A stretch of DNA of 64,000 bases from Planifilum fimeticola (GCF_003001905.1 NZ_PVNE01000009.1:54677-118676); one strand, 5' to 3'; positions 33,638 to 42,757 are shown, numbered from the stretch's first letter. Program-made: numbers and translations. Notes: generated by a model from the letters alone, not told the origin.

Positions 33638-33691
33638 AGCCGCCTGCCGTCAGGACGGCCGGACATTCGGGCCCTTTGCGGTCAGGCGGCT
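33638..33691. repeat. Inverted repeat downstream of bceB
   Basis: Perfect 9-bp arms AGCCGCCTG (33638-33646) and CAGGCGGCT (33683-33691) around a GC-rich centre, about 30 bases past the bceB stop. It may end bceAB transcription, although no T run follows. Confidence 0.45.
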
Positions 33692-33719
33692 CCACCGGTT
33701 ACCGGCGGTCGCTTCAGAT

Positions 33720-35642
33720 TTACACCATCACCCGTTTCAGTTGCGACAGGAAGCGGGAACGGACCATCACAAAGTAGATGGTGTAAAGGATCAGATACGC
33801 TCCGATCGCCGTAAATCCGACCATGATCATGTTGGTCGGGAAGTAGAACAGCGATGCGAGCCCCCAGAGCCCCACCAGCGTCTGAAGTGCAGCAAAGATC
33901 AAGGGGATGTAAAAGAGGAGGGCAATTTGGATGGTTGCGCTCCGTTTCATCTCCTTTTCACTCAGACCGATTTTCGACAGGCTGTGGTAATGGCGCTGAT
34001 CCTGCTGCAAGTCATTAAACAGTTTGAAGTAGAGGAAGCTGGCTGTGAACACGGAAAAGATGGCCGCAATGAACAGACCCACGAAGATCATGATGCGGGT
34101 TACCTGTTTCAGATTCACAAAGTTGCTGGCGCGGGATACGACGACACCATCCGCTTTTCCTTCCCGGAGCCGATCCTTGTTCATCCCGTCCAACTTCGTT
34201 CCCAACCGGACTTCGGCGGAATCCTTCGCGGGAACGGTGCGGTTGGACCATTCCGGAACGAGATACCCGTAATACTGTTCCGTTTTAACCGGCGGCAATT
34301 TCTGCATGACCAGCCTAAAATCCGCGTCGGTCACCACCGCCGCATGTTGACTGCCAAAGAGCGTTTTTGTCGTTTCATCTTTCTTGGTGAATGCCATGCC
34401 CTCCGGTTCCTTCAGGGTCAACGCGGTGAGGTCCGGCAATTTGTGCTTCGCCAGCGTTGAATGGATCAACAAAACCTCTCCCGGTTGCAGGGTCACCTGC
34501 GGCAATGAAAGGGATCGCGGCAATCGTTCATAATCGGACTGCCTGATCAGGATCATCGGACTGTCGGACTCGTTGATTTCGACGTGGATCTGCTTAAATC
34601 CCACCTTTTCAAAATGGATCCCCGCCTGCTTCAATTCCTGTTCAAGCCGGGCCATCTCTCTTTCGCCCGTCGCATCCGCCAGCGGATAGAAACTGAAGGC
34701 GAAGGGGTCTTCTTTGTACACGGTTTCCATCTGCTTGTTCAAGGCCAGCACGGCGCCGGCTGCCGTGCAGGTGATGGCCGTCACGATGGTAATCATGAAG
34801 AACATGCGCGCATAATCCTTGATCTTGTAGGTCAGCTCCGACACCCATAACAGATTCAACCCCCGCCAGGAAAAGGAACGCTTCCTCTTCAAAAAGCGGG
34901 TGACAAAAACGCTGATCTGGGTGTAGAAGAAATAGGTTCCAATCATGTCCAACAGCAGGGTGACAAGCAGATTGGCTTCATCGGGACCCACTCCCTTCCG
35001 GAGCATGTAGAAGCCGCCGGCATAAGCCGCAACGGACAAAAGCGCCAGCCAGACGGAAGCCTTGGGTTCCTTTTTCGGCCTGCTAGTGCCTTGCAACATC
35101 TCCAGCGCCTTGCTTTGCCGGACCATGACGGAGGTCATCAGGGAGATTGCCAGAAACAGGGCGAAAAAGGATAAAAGGGTGATGCCCAAAGCCTTTCCCG
35201 GGAAATACATGGACAGCTCCTTCATTTCCAACGCTTGGGTTCCCAGCATGAGAAACAGCTTGGAAAAGACGAGACCTCCGACGATTCCAGCCACAACCGC
35301 AGCGGTTCCGATGATCATGTTTTCAAGAAAAATCAGGCGGTTCAATTGCCTGCCGGCGGCCCCCAGAACCGTCAAAATGCCGAATTCCTTCATTCGCACC
35401 TTTAAAAAAGCGCCGATCGAATACAATACAAACAGGAATGAAAACACAAAGGTGATATAAGAGGCAGCGGTCATCGCCGCCTTCGTCAGCGCGCCCATTT
35501 CGCTGTTGACAATATCCGGGTGGAAGATAAATACCAGATAGGTGAAAAAAATCATTACGGCGAAGGAACTGCTCAAAAAGTAAGCGACATAGGCGCGGGA
35601 ATTCCGATAAACATTGTTAAAAGCGAACTGAAGAAAGGTCAT
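33720..35642 (-). CDS. bceB: Bce-type ABC transporter permease
   Basis: A 640-residue FtsX-like permease of the bacitracin-export/peptide-sensing family, acting in the membrane against cell-wall-active peptides and passing the signal to the BceS kinase. ATG at 35642 after GGGAGGG, overlapping the ATPase gene by 26 bases. Helices are consistent with the ten-TM BceB plan, with a large extracellular domain of about 200 residues between roughly 315 and 520. The N-terminus TFLQFAFNNVYRNSRAYVAYFLSS is diagnostic of the family. Confidence 0.92.
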   Translation of the reverse strand: MTFLQFAFNNVYRNSRAYVAYFLSSSFAVMIFFTYLVFIFHPDIVNSEMGALTKAAMTAASYITFVFSFLFVLYSIGAFLKVRMKEFGILTVLGAAGRQLNRLIFLENMIIGTAAVVAGIVGGLVFSKLFLMLGTQALEMKELSMYFPGKALGITLLSFFALFLAISLMTSVMVRQSKALEMLQGTSRPKKEPKASVWLALLSVAAYAGGFYMLRKGVGPDEANLLVTLLLDMIGTYFFYTQISVFVTRFLKRKRSFSWRGLNLLWVSELTYKIKDYARMFFMITIVTAITCTAAGAVLALNKQMETVYKEDPFAFSFYPLADATGEREMARLEQELKQAGIHFEKVGFKQIHVEINESDSPMILIRQSDYERLPRSLSLPQVTLQPGEVLLIHSTLAKHKLPDLTALTLKEPEGMAFTKKDETTKTLFGSQHAAVVTDADFRLVMQKLPPVKTEQYYGYLVPEWSNRTVPAKDSAEVRLGTKLDGMNKDRLREGKADGVVVSRASNFVNLKQVTRIMIFVGLFIAAIFSVFTASFLYFKLFNDLQQDQRHYHSLSKIGLSEKEMKRSATIQIALLFYIPLIFAALQTLVGLWGLASLFYFPTNMIMVGFTAIGAYLILYTIYFVMVRSRFLSQLKRVMV

Positions 35643-36381
35643 GGGCGTTCCCTCCCAAGAACGACAGCATGTCTATGATCTTTTGGAAGAACAATTGCCG
35701 GTTTTCGCCGCGGCGGATTTCGTTGTACAACTCCCCGTCCTTGATAAAGAGCACCCGGTCACAGTAACTGGCGGCCAGCGGGTCATGGGTGACCAACATC
35801 GTGGTCGTACCATCGGTTTTATTGATTTTTTCAAAGGTCTCCATGACGGTCCGGGAAGATTTTGAATCGAGGGAGCCGGTCGGTTCATCGGCCAAAAGCA
35901 GAGACGGCGAGTGGATGATGGCCCGCGCGATCGCCGCTCGCTGGCGCTGCCCGCCGGACACCTCATAGGTTCGCTTGTTCAGGATGTCCTCGATCCCCAG
36001 CTTCCCGGCCGTTTCCATCAGCTTCCGTTCCATTTCCTTGACGCTCTTTCGATCGAGGGTGAGAGGCAGCACGATATTCTCCCCGATCGTCAGCGTGTCC
36101 AAGAGATTGAAATCCTGAAAGACAAACCCCAGGTGGCGGCGCCGGAAACGCGCCAACTGATTTTTTTTCATGCGGTGCGGGTTTTGGCCGTTGATCAAAA
36201 CTTCCCCCGAACTGGGCGTGTCGATCGTCGACACCATGTTGAGAAGCGTGGTTTTCCCGCTCCCGGAAGGTCCCATGATCCCCACAAATTCTCCTTTTTC
36301 GATCGTCAGATTGATATTGGACAAGGCGCGCGTCGGCACTTTCCCCGGGTAAATCTTGCTCAATTGTTTCACCTTCAGCAT
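35617..36381 (-). CDS. bceA: Bce-type ABC transporter ATPase
   Basis: A 254-residue ATPase for the upstream-overlapping BceB-like permease. ATG at 36381 with AAGGAGAG upstream. Walker A GPSGSGKTTLL (about 37-47), Q-loop GFVFQDFNLLDTLT, signature VSGGQRQRAAIARA, Walker B LLLADEPTGSLD and switch VTHDPLAAS. Length is typical of the group. A perfect regulator box lies about 100 bases upstream (36482-36499), so bceAB is likely induced by the adjacent BceRS. Confidence 0.93.
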   Translation of the reverse strand: MLKVKQLSKIYPGKVPTRALSNINLTIEKGEFVGIMGPSGSGKTTLLNMVSTIDTPSSGEVLINGQNPHRMKKNQLARFRRRHLGFVFQDFNLLDTLTIGENIVLPLTLDRKSVKEMERKLMETAGKLGIEDILNKRTYEVSGGQRQRAAIARAIIHSPSLLLADEPTGSLDSKSSRTVMETFEKINKTDGTTTMLVTHDPLAASYCDRVLFIKDGELYNEIRRGENRQLFFQKIIDMLSFLGGNAHDLSSVRF

Positions 36382-36481
36382 CGGATCATTCTCTCCTTCC
36401 CGTTTTGTAACGTGCTTCCCCCGACCACCTTTATTCTTATCCGGGATCCGGATTTGTTGCCATCGATTGAGATTAAGGGAT

Positions 36482-36499
36482 CCTTACATTTTTGTAAGG
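36482..36499 (-). promoter_or_regulatory. BceR-type operator upstream of bceA
   Basis: Perfect palindrome CCTTACA-TTTT-TGTAAGG. Its core TTACA-N4-TGTAA fits the TNACA-N4-TGTAA consensus known (from memory) for Bce-type response regulators. On the minus strand it is followed about 40 bases later by a weak -10-like TAAGAAT and then the bceA leader. Confidence 0.8.
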
Positions 36500-36511
36500 G
36501 AAAGATGGAGT

Positions 36512-36555
36512 AGAAAAAATAAACAGGCCCTTTTGCGTGAAAGCGCAAAAGAGCC
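36512..36555 (-). terminator. Terminator of the bceRS unit
   Basis: On the minus strand CTTTTGCG (36544-36551) and CGCAAAAG (36530-36537) form an 8-bp stem extended by GGC/GCC-type pairs, followed by TGTTTATTTTTTCT. It separates bceRS from the regulated bceAB promoter. Confidence 0.7.
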
Positions 36556-36599
36556 GCGCGCTCGGGAAGTACGGCTTCTCGAGATGCATGGTACAAGCC

Positions 36600-37601
36600 T
36601 TACGATGGAGTAAGATGCGAAGGGGATTGGCGAAAAAAAATGCGTACGGTCGTTCCGACGCCTTCTTCTGATTCCAACTCCACCTGATGCCCCAGCTGAT
36701 CGCATATCTTGCGTACGAGGTACAGCCCCATTCCCGTTGATTCCCGGAATTCCCTTCCCCGTTGCCCCGTAAAATAAGGTTCGAATACACGATGCAAATC
36801 CTGTTTGGGAATTCCGATTCCCTCGTCTCGCACCTCCAGGAAGGCCTTTTCACCTTGACGATCCGCATAGAACGCAATTTTTTTCCCTTTTCCGGCGGAA
36901 TAACGGACGGCATTGGTAATCAGTTGATTAAGAACAAACAATAGCCATTTTTCATCGGAATAAACGAACAGGTTTTCCGGAACGAGCAATTCGGGATACA
37001 CCTGGTTGCCGATAAAGGGGCGGCGGTTTTCCGAAATGGCCTGTTGCACGAGTTGAGCCAGTTTGATCGGCTCCACGAGAAAATCCTGTTCAAACCGGTT
37101 CAGGCGGGAAGCATACAACACCATCTCCAACCCTTTGCGCAAACGGTCCAGTTCGTCCTGGATGCTGCGGAATTTGGGGTTTTCTTCCCCCTGAACCGTC
37201 AAATGAATGACGGAGATCGGCGTCTTCATCTGATGGACCCATTGCGTGATAAAGTTGATGTGGTCTTCGATTCGATTTTTATATTGGATGATTTCCCTGT
37301 TGTATAGCTGAAATTGCTTCTCCACGTACTGGTCAAAGGCTTTGGGGAGCGGAGCGTTTCCGGTTTTTTGCAGCGTGCTCTCCAGGGAATCGGCGTCGCG
37401 TGTCAGGCAGCGGTAAAAGGAGCGATGACTGGCATAGCGATATACCAGATAACAAACCAGCAGAAAAAAACTCAGAAACGCGGAATACAGCGGGGCCGAC
37501 CATTCTTTGTAGCCCTCCAGCCAATAGATGAGGGGAAACAGACTCAATTGGATCAGATAAAAAATGAATAAGGGCGTTTGTTCCCTCCAGAACAGGTTCA
37601 T
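36600..37601 (-). CDS. bceS: BceS-type intramembrane-sensing histidine kinase
   Basis: A 333-residue kinase. ATG at 37601 overlaps the bceR stop (ATGA) and follows GGAGGG. Two closely spaced helices (about residues 10-28 and 37-56) leave almost no extracellular loop. That is the hallmark of intramembrane-sensing kinases, which detect peptides only through their BceAB partner. The phospho-acceptor is H123 in WVHQMKTPISVIHL. The ATPase domain has NAVRYSAGKGKK (N box), DEGIGIPKQD and STGMGLYLVR. The partner regulator and transporter genes are adjacent. Confidence 0.93.
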   Translation of the reverse strand: MNLFWREQTPLFIFYLIQLSLFPLIYWLEGYKEWSAPLYSAFLSFFLLVCYLVYRYASHRSFYRCLTRDADSLESTLQKTGNAPLPKAFDQYVEKQFQLYNREIIQYKNRIEDHINFITQWVHQMKTPISVIHLTVQGEENPKFRSIQDELDRLRKGLEMVLYASRLNRFEQDFLVEPIKLAQLVQQAISENRRPFIGNQVYPELLVPENLFVYSDEKWLLFVLNQLITNAVRYSAGKGKKIAFYADRQGEKAFLEVRDEGIGIPKQDLHRVFEPYFTGQRGREFRESTGMGLYLVRKICDQLGHQVELESEEGVGTTVRIFFRQSPSHLTPS

Positions 37602-38296
37602 GTGTTTTCCCTCCATACACACTTCAACATGTAACCCACGCCCCTTACTGTTTCAATCGCGCAAGGGATCCCCAGTTCGCCCAGTTTTTTTCGAACCCGG
37701 GTCACATATACGTTCAACGTGTTGTCATCGATAAAATGTTGATCGCTCCACAACTTTTCCAACAGCCGATCGCGGCTCACAACCCGCATGGGATTCTCCA
37801 TCAAGGTCTCAAGCAAGATGGTTTCTTTATGAGTCAACGCCACTTTCTTTTCCTTAAAGCCCAATTCCAACCGCTCGGGATACAAGGCGAGGTCATCCAC
37901 TTTCACCACACGCTCAACCTGTTTTGCATAGGCTCCATACGCCCGGCGCAGGCTGCTCCTGATTTTGGCCATCACCACTTCATAGTGAAAGGGTTTCGTG
38001 ATGTAATCATCCGCACCGTTTTCAAGAGCCATCACCTGATCCATCTTTCCATCCCGGGCCGATATGAACAGAATGGGGCAGGTGGATACCGAGCGGATTT
38101 GTCGACACCAATAGAAACCGTCGTATTTGGGCAGATTGACGTCCATCAACACCAGATCCGGGGCAACCTGTTTAAATTGCTCCAGCACTTGTGAAAAGTC
38201 CGTGGCGATGACTGCCTTGTGCCCGTATTTTTCAATGTGGTCCTTCAACAATTGGCTGATCTTCGCATCATCTTCAACGATCAGGATTGTCGCCAT
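37598..38296 (-). CDS. bceR: BceR-type OmpR-family response regulator
   Basis: A 232-residue regulator. Start taken as the ATG at 38296 (MATILIVEDD); an ATG two codons upstream (38302) and a TTG further back are alternatives, all within the same weak AGGA context. The receiver domain has the acidic pocket VEDD, the phospho-acceptor D52 in LVLMDVNLP, and the conserved FISAR and TKPFHYE. The C-terminal winged helix (about 130-230) includes DDNTLNVYVTRVRKKL. The stop overlaps bceS. Expected target: the palindrome at 36482-36499. Confidence 0.92.
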   Translation of the reverse strand: MATILIVEDDAKISQLLKDHIEKYGHKAVIATDFSQVLEQFKQVAPDLVLMDVNLPKYDGFYWCRQIRSVSTCPILFISARDGKMDQVMALENGADDYITKPFHYEVVMAKIRSSLRRAYGAYAKQVERVVKVDDLALYPERLELGFKEKKVALTHKETILLETLMENPMRVVSRDRLLEKLWSDQHFIDDNTLNVYVTRVRKKLGELGIPCAIETVRGVGYMLKCVWRENT

Positions 38297-38866
38297 CACC
38301 ATCACATCCTGCAAGGAATTTCCGGGGGACTCAAGCGAACCATCTTTGAAAAAACCATTCCACAGATCGAATGCTATTCCCTTTCTCTGCCCGCGAAGCC
38401 GAGAATAAAGGGCATTTTTTTATTATACCTTCATCTTGACGAAGCACTCCCCCGGATGCCCGGGGTGGCATTGGCGACATCCGCACAAATGAAGAAGGGA
38501 TCACGGGGAAGGTCGAATTGGTCATTTCCTTTTTCAAGGGATGAAGCTGCCTGACGGCGGCGGTCTGAAGGATCCGCCGCGTTTTCCTCTCGTTTTCCTC
38601 TTTTTTTCCTCGGGAATGCCTTTCGTCAGCGAGTGGGCTTGCGGGTTATGGAACAGACAAGGGATAGCAGGCATGGAAGCTGATAAATATCGCTGCGCGG
38701 GAGAAAATTGAAGAATGGATGCGGTTCAAGAAAATAACAATGAAATCGCCTGCAGAAAAGGTGGAGCGAATCCATCGGCTCTGGAAATTTTTTTCGAAAT
38801 TTTGTTTAATTGAAGATGAGGACATGGGGGATTGATGTCCGAATCTCACCGTTCGGGGGTTGTGAA
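38297..38866. other. Divergent region between bceR and the PIG-L gene
   Basis: 570 bases. It holds the bceR promoter and palindrome (38422-38444), a leader stem (CCCTTT...AAAGGG, about 38373-38412), and a GGCGG/CCGCC stem (38555-38579) followed by T-rich pyrimidine tracts. An AT-rich patch just before the PIG-L gene (38788-38812) probably carries its promoter. No credible gene is seen. Confidence 0.55.
38422..38444 (-). promoter_or_regulatory. bceR promoter with overlapping palindrome
   Basis: Minus-strand TATAAT at 38422-38427. The -35 region is occupied by an imperfect palindrome (38429-38444; arms CTTCATC and GACGAAG, 6 of 7 matching), a candidate regulator site unlike the bceA box. Confidence 0.5.
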
Positions 38867-41389
38867 ATGAGAAGGAACGGCAAGGCGATGTTGGCGATGC
38901 TGTTGGCGGTTGTTCTGTCCTTTTCCCTGGGGCTTCCCCCCTTGGGGGCCGAGGCCGGCGGGAAAGAGGATCCGGCCCTGTGGCAGGCGGTTCGAACACT
39001 GTCCACGATCGTCAGTTTTATGAATACGGGGGCTCATCCCGATGACGAGCAAAGCGCACTGCTGGCCTGGCTGTCCCTCGGGCAGGGGGTTCGCACCTCC
39101 AGCGTGATCGCCAATCGGGGGGAGGGAGGGCAAAACGAGATCGGCGACGAGCTGGGGAACGGACTGGGCATTATCCGCAGCCGCGAGTTGCAGGAAGCAT
39201 CCAGGGTGACGGATGTGGATCTCTTCCTCCTCAGCCGGAAGCTGGACGACCCCATCTATGACTTCGGCTTTTCCAAGTCTCCGGAGGAGACGCTGGAGAA
39301 GTGGGGAGAAGAGGTGGTGTATGAACGGCTGATCCGCCTGATCCGGCAGGAGCGGCCGGATATCCTGATGCCCTCCTTTCGGGATGTGCCGTCACAGCAC
39401 GGACACCACCGGGCGGTGGCGCAGCTGACCCTCCGCGCCTTCGCCGATGCCGCGAATCCCAAGGTGTTTCCGCAGCATCTGCGGGAGGGCCTCACCCCCT
39501 GGCAGGTGAAAAAATTGTACCTCCCGGGGGAAGAAGGGAAGGAAACGCTTCGATTCAACATCGGCACGGTGGACCCGGTGTACGGGAAGACCTATCCCCA
39601 GCTGGGAGAAGAGTCCCGCAAGCTGCACAAAAGCCAGGGGATGGGACGCGACCTGCCGGTGGAGGATTACTTCGTGTCGCTGGAACTGGTGAAGTCGTCG
39701 GTCGGAGATATCAAGCGGGAGAAATCCCTTTTTGACGGGTTGCCGGTGACCCTTGCCGACTATGCCGCCGACCTGCCTCAGGGCGGGTTGAAGAAGCGGC
39801 TCGTCCGGTTGCAGAGCCGGTTGGACGGGGTGATCGGCGCGTATCCGGATCGCCGCGAAGTGACGAAAAGGGTGCAACAGGCACTGAAGGAAACCCGGCA
39901 AATAATCCGTCTGACCGAGAAAAGCGGTTTGCCGGATTCGGCGAAAGAGGATCTGCTGTTTCGTCTCCGGGTGAAGGAGCGGCAGCTGTTGGAAGCGAGT
40001 GCCGTCGCCTCCCGGGTTGACGTGGCGGTGAAGGCAACCCCTTCGGTGTTGACGCGGGGGTCTAACGGGAACGTTGTCGTGACGGTTGACAACGGGGGCG
40101 AAGATGCCTTGACTCATCTGAAGGTTGACCTGAAGGTTCCCGGTGATTGGCGGGTGAAGCGGGGATCCCTTCCGCGGACGATTCAGCCGGGAGAAAGCCG
40201 GAATATCGCCTTTGAGGTGAAAGTGCCGGAGGATGCTTCCTTCTTCGATCCCTATGCGCCCCCCGTCGTTCGGGCGGAGGTCTCCTACAAGCTTCGGGGG
40301 GAAACCGTGACGCGCGCCGCCGTTCCTCAGCCGACGCAGCAGACCGTCGCCGTCCTTCCCGATTGGGGGATGCGTTTGCTGCCGGAGGCCATGGTTCTGA
40401 ACACGAAAAAGCCGGGAGAGCGGCTCTCCGTGACGGTGGAGGTGACCAATTATCGGAACGGTCCCTCCTCCGGAAGGATCCGGCCGCGTCTTCCCGAGGG
40501 ATGGCGGGCGGAACCGGCGTCCGAACAGCTGGCGTTTTCAACCCGGGGAGAAACGAAGCGCGTCACCTTTACACTGGAGCCCGGCTCGGCCGTCCAGCCG
40601 GGTGCTTACACCGTCCCCGTGGAAGCGGTGGTGGACGGACGTTCTCAATCGTTGCAGGTGCAGCCGATCCACTATGATCACATCGGAACGAGCTATTGGA
40701 TGAGGCCGGCGGAGCTCCGCGTCCAGGCCTTCCCCCTCGAGCTGGTTCCGGGGCTGAAGGTGGGTTATGTGGACAGCGGCTTTGATCAGGTAGGCGATGC
40801 GCTGCGTCAGGTGGGTGTCGATGTCACCTTCCTGGATGAGGAGGACCTGGCATCCGGCGATCTCGGGCAATATGACGCCATTGTGGTCGGAATCCGCGCC
40901 TATCTTTCCCGCTCCGATCTGCTGGAGCACAACGGCCGACTGCTGGAATACGTCAAAGGCGGCGGTCACGTGGTGATGCAGTATCACAAACCCGAGGACA
41001 ACTGGAGTCCCGAACTGGCTCCCTATCCCCTCCAACCGGGCAGTCCCTCCATCAAATGGCGGGTGACCGACGAAAACGCCCCGGTGACGTTCCTCAAGCC
41101 GGATCATCCGCTGCTGAACGCGCCGAACGCCATCACACCGGAGGATTTCGACGGGTGGGTTCAGGAGCGCGGGCTGTATTTCCCCTCCGAGTGGGATTCC
41201 GCCTATGAGCCCCTCCTGTCCATGGCCGATCCCGGGGAGGAGCCCTTCACCGGCGGTTTGCTGGTGGCCGACTACGGAGAGGGGTCGTACATTTACACCA
41301 GCCTGGTCTGGTACCGCCAGATCCAAAGCCAGGTGCCCGGCGGATACCGGATGTTTGTCAACCTGATCAGCTATCCGCGGGTCCGGTGA
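38867..41389 (+). CDS. Secreted PIG-L family deacetylase with NEW3-type and C-terminal domains
   Basis: An 840-residue exported protein. ATG at 38867 after GGGGGT; earlier in-frame codons give no signal sequence. Signal peptide residues 1-30 (MRRNGKAMLAMLLAVVLSFS...). The PIG-L/LmbE domain (about 45-270) has the zinc motif AHPDDE and the distal HGHHRA; the family removes N-acetyl groups from GlcNAc-like substrates. A helical linker (300-385) follows. Then come two beta-sandwich stretches (about 390-600; NVVVTVDNGGEDALTHLKV, LSVTVEVTNY) like NEW3/alpha-galactosidase-associated domains, and a C-terminal GATase-like domain (630-840; YVDSGFDQVGDALRQVGVDV). The substrate is unknown; a role on extracellular glycans is inferred. 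Confidence 0.85.
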   Translation: MRRNGKAMLAMLLAVVLSFSLGLPPLGAEAGGKEDPALWQAVRTLSTIVSFMNTGAHPDDEQSALLAWLSLGQGVRTSSVIANRGEGGQNEIGDELGNGLGIIRSRELQEASRVTDVDLFLLSRKLDDPIYDFGFSKSPEETLEKWGEEVVYERLIRLIRQERPDILMPSFRDVPSQHGHHRAVAQLTLRAFADAANPKVFPQHLREGLTPWQVKKLYLPGEEGKETLRFNIGTVDPVYGKTYPQLGEESRKLHKSQGMGRDLPVEDYFVSLELVKSSVGDIKREKSLFDGLPVTLADYAADLPQGGLKKRLVRLQSRLDGVIGAYPDRREVTKRVQQALKETRQIIRLTEKSGLPDSAKEDLLFRLRVKERQLLEASAVASRVDVAVKATPSVLTRGSNGNVVVTVDNGGEDALTHLKVDLKVPGDWRVKRGSLPRTIQPGESRNIAFEVKVPEDASFFDPYAPPVVRAEVSYKLRGETVTRAAVPQPTQQTVAVLPDWGMRLLPEAMVLNTKKPGERLSVTVEVTNYRNGPSSGRIRPRLPEGWRAEPASEQLAFSTRGETKRVTFTLEPGSAVQPGAYTVPVEAVVDGRSQSLQVQPIHYDHIGTSYWMRPAELRVQAFPLELVPGLKVGYVDSGFDQVGDALRQVGVDVTFLDEEDLASGDLGQYDAIVVGIRAYLSRSDLLEHNGRLLEYVKGGGHVVMQYHKPEDNWSPELAPYPLQPGSPSIKWRVTDENAPVTFLKPDHPLLNAPNAITPEDFDGWVQERGLYFPSEWDSAYEPLLSMADPGEEPFTGGLLVADYGEGSYIYTSLVWYRQIQSQVPGGYRMFVNLISYPRVR

Positions 41390-41405
41390 CATCTGATGAA
41401 AAAGG

Positions 41406-41436
41406 AAAAACCCCGCCAAGCCTTGGCGGGGTTTTT
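41406..41436 (+). terminator. Intrinsic terminator of the PIG-L gene
   Basis: AAAAACCCCGCCA (41406-41418) and TGGCGGGGTTTTT (41424-41436), 13 bp, with a short loop and a continued T run. Confidence 0.9.
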
Positions 41437-41527
41437 TCCTTTCCGCGCCTTTAAGCGTGAAGGTGATCTCCGGGCAAAGGTGCTGTCGATGAGAAAAGAA
41501 AGTCGCGCCGGCGGAGTTTTCGCCGGC

Positions 41528-41559
41528 TGTTATAGGGTCGGTATTTCGTCTCTATAACA
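41528..41559. promoter_or_regulatory. Operator-like inverted repeat upstream of the EamA gene
   Basis: Perfect 8-bp arms TGTTATAG (41528-41535) and CTATAACA (41552-41559), about 87 bases upstream of the -10 box at 41646. No regulator gene adjoins. Confidence 0.5.
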
Positions 41560-41748
41560 AACCATGCAAGCCAGGGCTTTCGAAATTCCCGCTTTCATCG
41601 GTTTTCGCCCCAAAATCCATTCCGATGTCCTCATCCGAAATGTTATATAATTATGTCATTGGGGGCGTCTGAGCCTCCCGTGCCGGTGGCGGGGGGAGGT
41701 TTTCGGAAGGGATCGCAGGCTGAAATGGCATCTGATCGGGGGGATTTC

Positions 41749-42681
41749 ATGAAACAGGTGCTGGATAGGCTCTGGAACAACCCTTACCTTCTCCTCACTT
41801 CGTCGGCGCTCTTTTGGGGGAGCAATTTCGTGCTCGGCCGAGTGATGGTGGAGACGATCCCGCCCCTGCACTTGTCCCTCTTTCGGTGGACCATCGGATT
41901 GCTCGCCCTCTGGCCCTTTGCCCGCAGCCAGCTGAAGGGAGCGAAAGCCCTCTGGCGAACGTATCGGGCGCCCCTTTTCTGGATGGCGATGACCGGTGTG
42001 GTGGGCTTCAACGCCCTCACTTATCTGGCGGTCCAATTCACTTCTTCCATCAGCGCCTCCCTGTTCAATTCCGTTGCCCCTGTTTTCATCATGCTGCTCT
42101 CCTATTTCTTCCTGCGGGAGAAGATCCGGCCCGTCCAGGTCGCGGGGGTCTTCATCTCGCTGATCGGCGTCGTCTGGATCGTTTCCCGTGGAGACTGGGA
42201 AGTGCTGGTTTCCCTGAAGTTCAACGCGGGCGATCTGATCATGATCGTGGCCGTTCTCTCCTGGGCGATCTATTCCATCCTGTCCAAGCGTTTCGGAACC
42301 GTTGCCGGAGAAAAGGGCACCTTCTGGATCCTGATGGCCGTGGGCCTTCCCTTTTCGCTTTTGCTCGGCGCGGTGGAGGAAATCTACCGTCCCCTTCCCT
42401 GGTCGGAAGTGTCCCCGCTCGAGTGGCTCTGCGTCCTTTATCTCGGCATCTTTCCCGCCGTTGTCGCTTTCCTGTGTTGGTCGCGGGGCATTCAGCTCGT
42501 CGGTCCGGCCAAATCGGGGGTGTTTCTCCATCTCATCATGCCCTTTGCGGTGATTATCGCGCTCTTTTTCGGGGAAACGCCCACGCTGGCCCAGGGGGTG
42601 GGCGCGGCCTTTGTGCTGCTCGGTGTCCTGATGGCTTCCAATCCGCCCCGTAAGGGCGTGACTCGTCATCTCGAGAAATGA
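41749..42681 (+). CDS. EamA/DMT superfamily transporter
   Basis: A 310-residue drug/metabolite-superfamily exporter. ATG at 41749 with CGGGGGGA upstream; earlier in-frame codons lie in the promoter. Ten helices arranged as two EamA repeats of about 130 residues. The family PSxxN-like first helix (SALFWGSNFVLGRVMVE) is visible, as are TSSISASLFNSVAPVFIMLLSY in repeat 1 and LVGPAKSGVFLHLIMPF in repeat 2. Substrates in the family are amino acids, nucleosides and other metabolites; this one cannot be assigned. Confidence 0.87.
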   Translation: MKQVLDRLWNNPYLLLTSSALFWGSNFVLGRVMVETIPPLHLSLFRWTIGLLALWPFARSQLKGAKALWRTYRAPLFWMAMTGVVGFNALTYLAVQFTSSISASLFNSVAPVFIMLLSYFFLREKIRPVQVAGVFISLIGVVWIVSRGDWEVLVSLKFNAGDLIMIVAVLSWAIYSILSKRFGTVAGEKGTFWILMAVGLPFSLLLGAVEEIYRPLPWSEVSPLEWLCVLYLGIFPAVVAFLCWSRGIQLVGPAKSGVFLHLIMPFAVIIALFFGETPTLAQGVGAAFVLLGVLMASNPPRKGVTRHLEK

Positions 42682-42757
42682 TCATCGGATGATGAGGTTT
42701 GACTACTTCTTCATTATCCGTTTTCCGGAATCCGCGATTCGAGGGTGTGACGATTCG

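Larger units (their letters stand above)
33336..33719. other. Intergenic region between bceB and the ROK gene
   Basis: 384 bases. The AT-rich half next to the ROK gene should hold its promoter. It also contains CCAGT/ACTGG around an A/T-rich core (33430-33456). The other half has a + strand terminator (33561-33586) with no + strand gene before it, and a long-range inverted repeat (33638-33691). No credible gene is seen. Confidence 0.55.
41390..41748. other. Intergenic region PIG-L to EamA
   Basis: 359 bases containing a strong terminator (41406-41436), an inverted repeat (41528-41559) and a -10 box (TATAAT, 41646-41651) for the EamA gene. The in-frame ATG at 41653 falls within the promoter and is not used. 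No other gene is seen. Confidence 0.65.
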
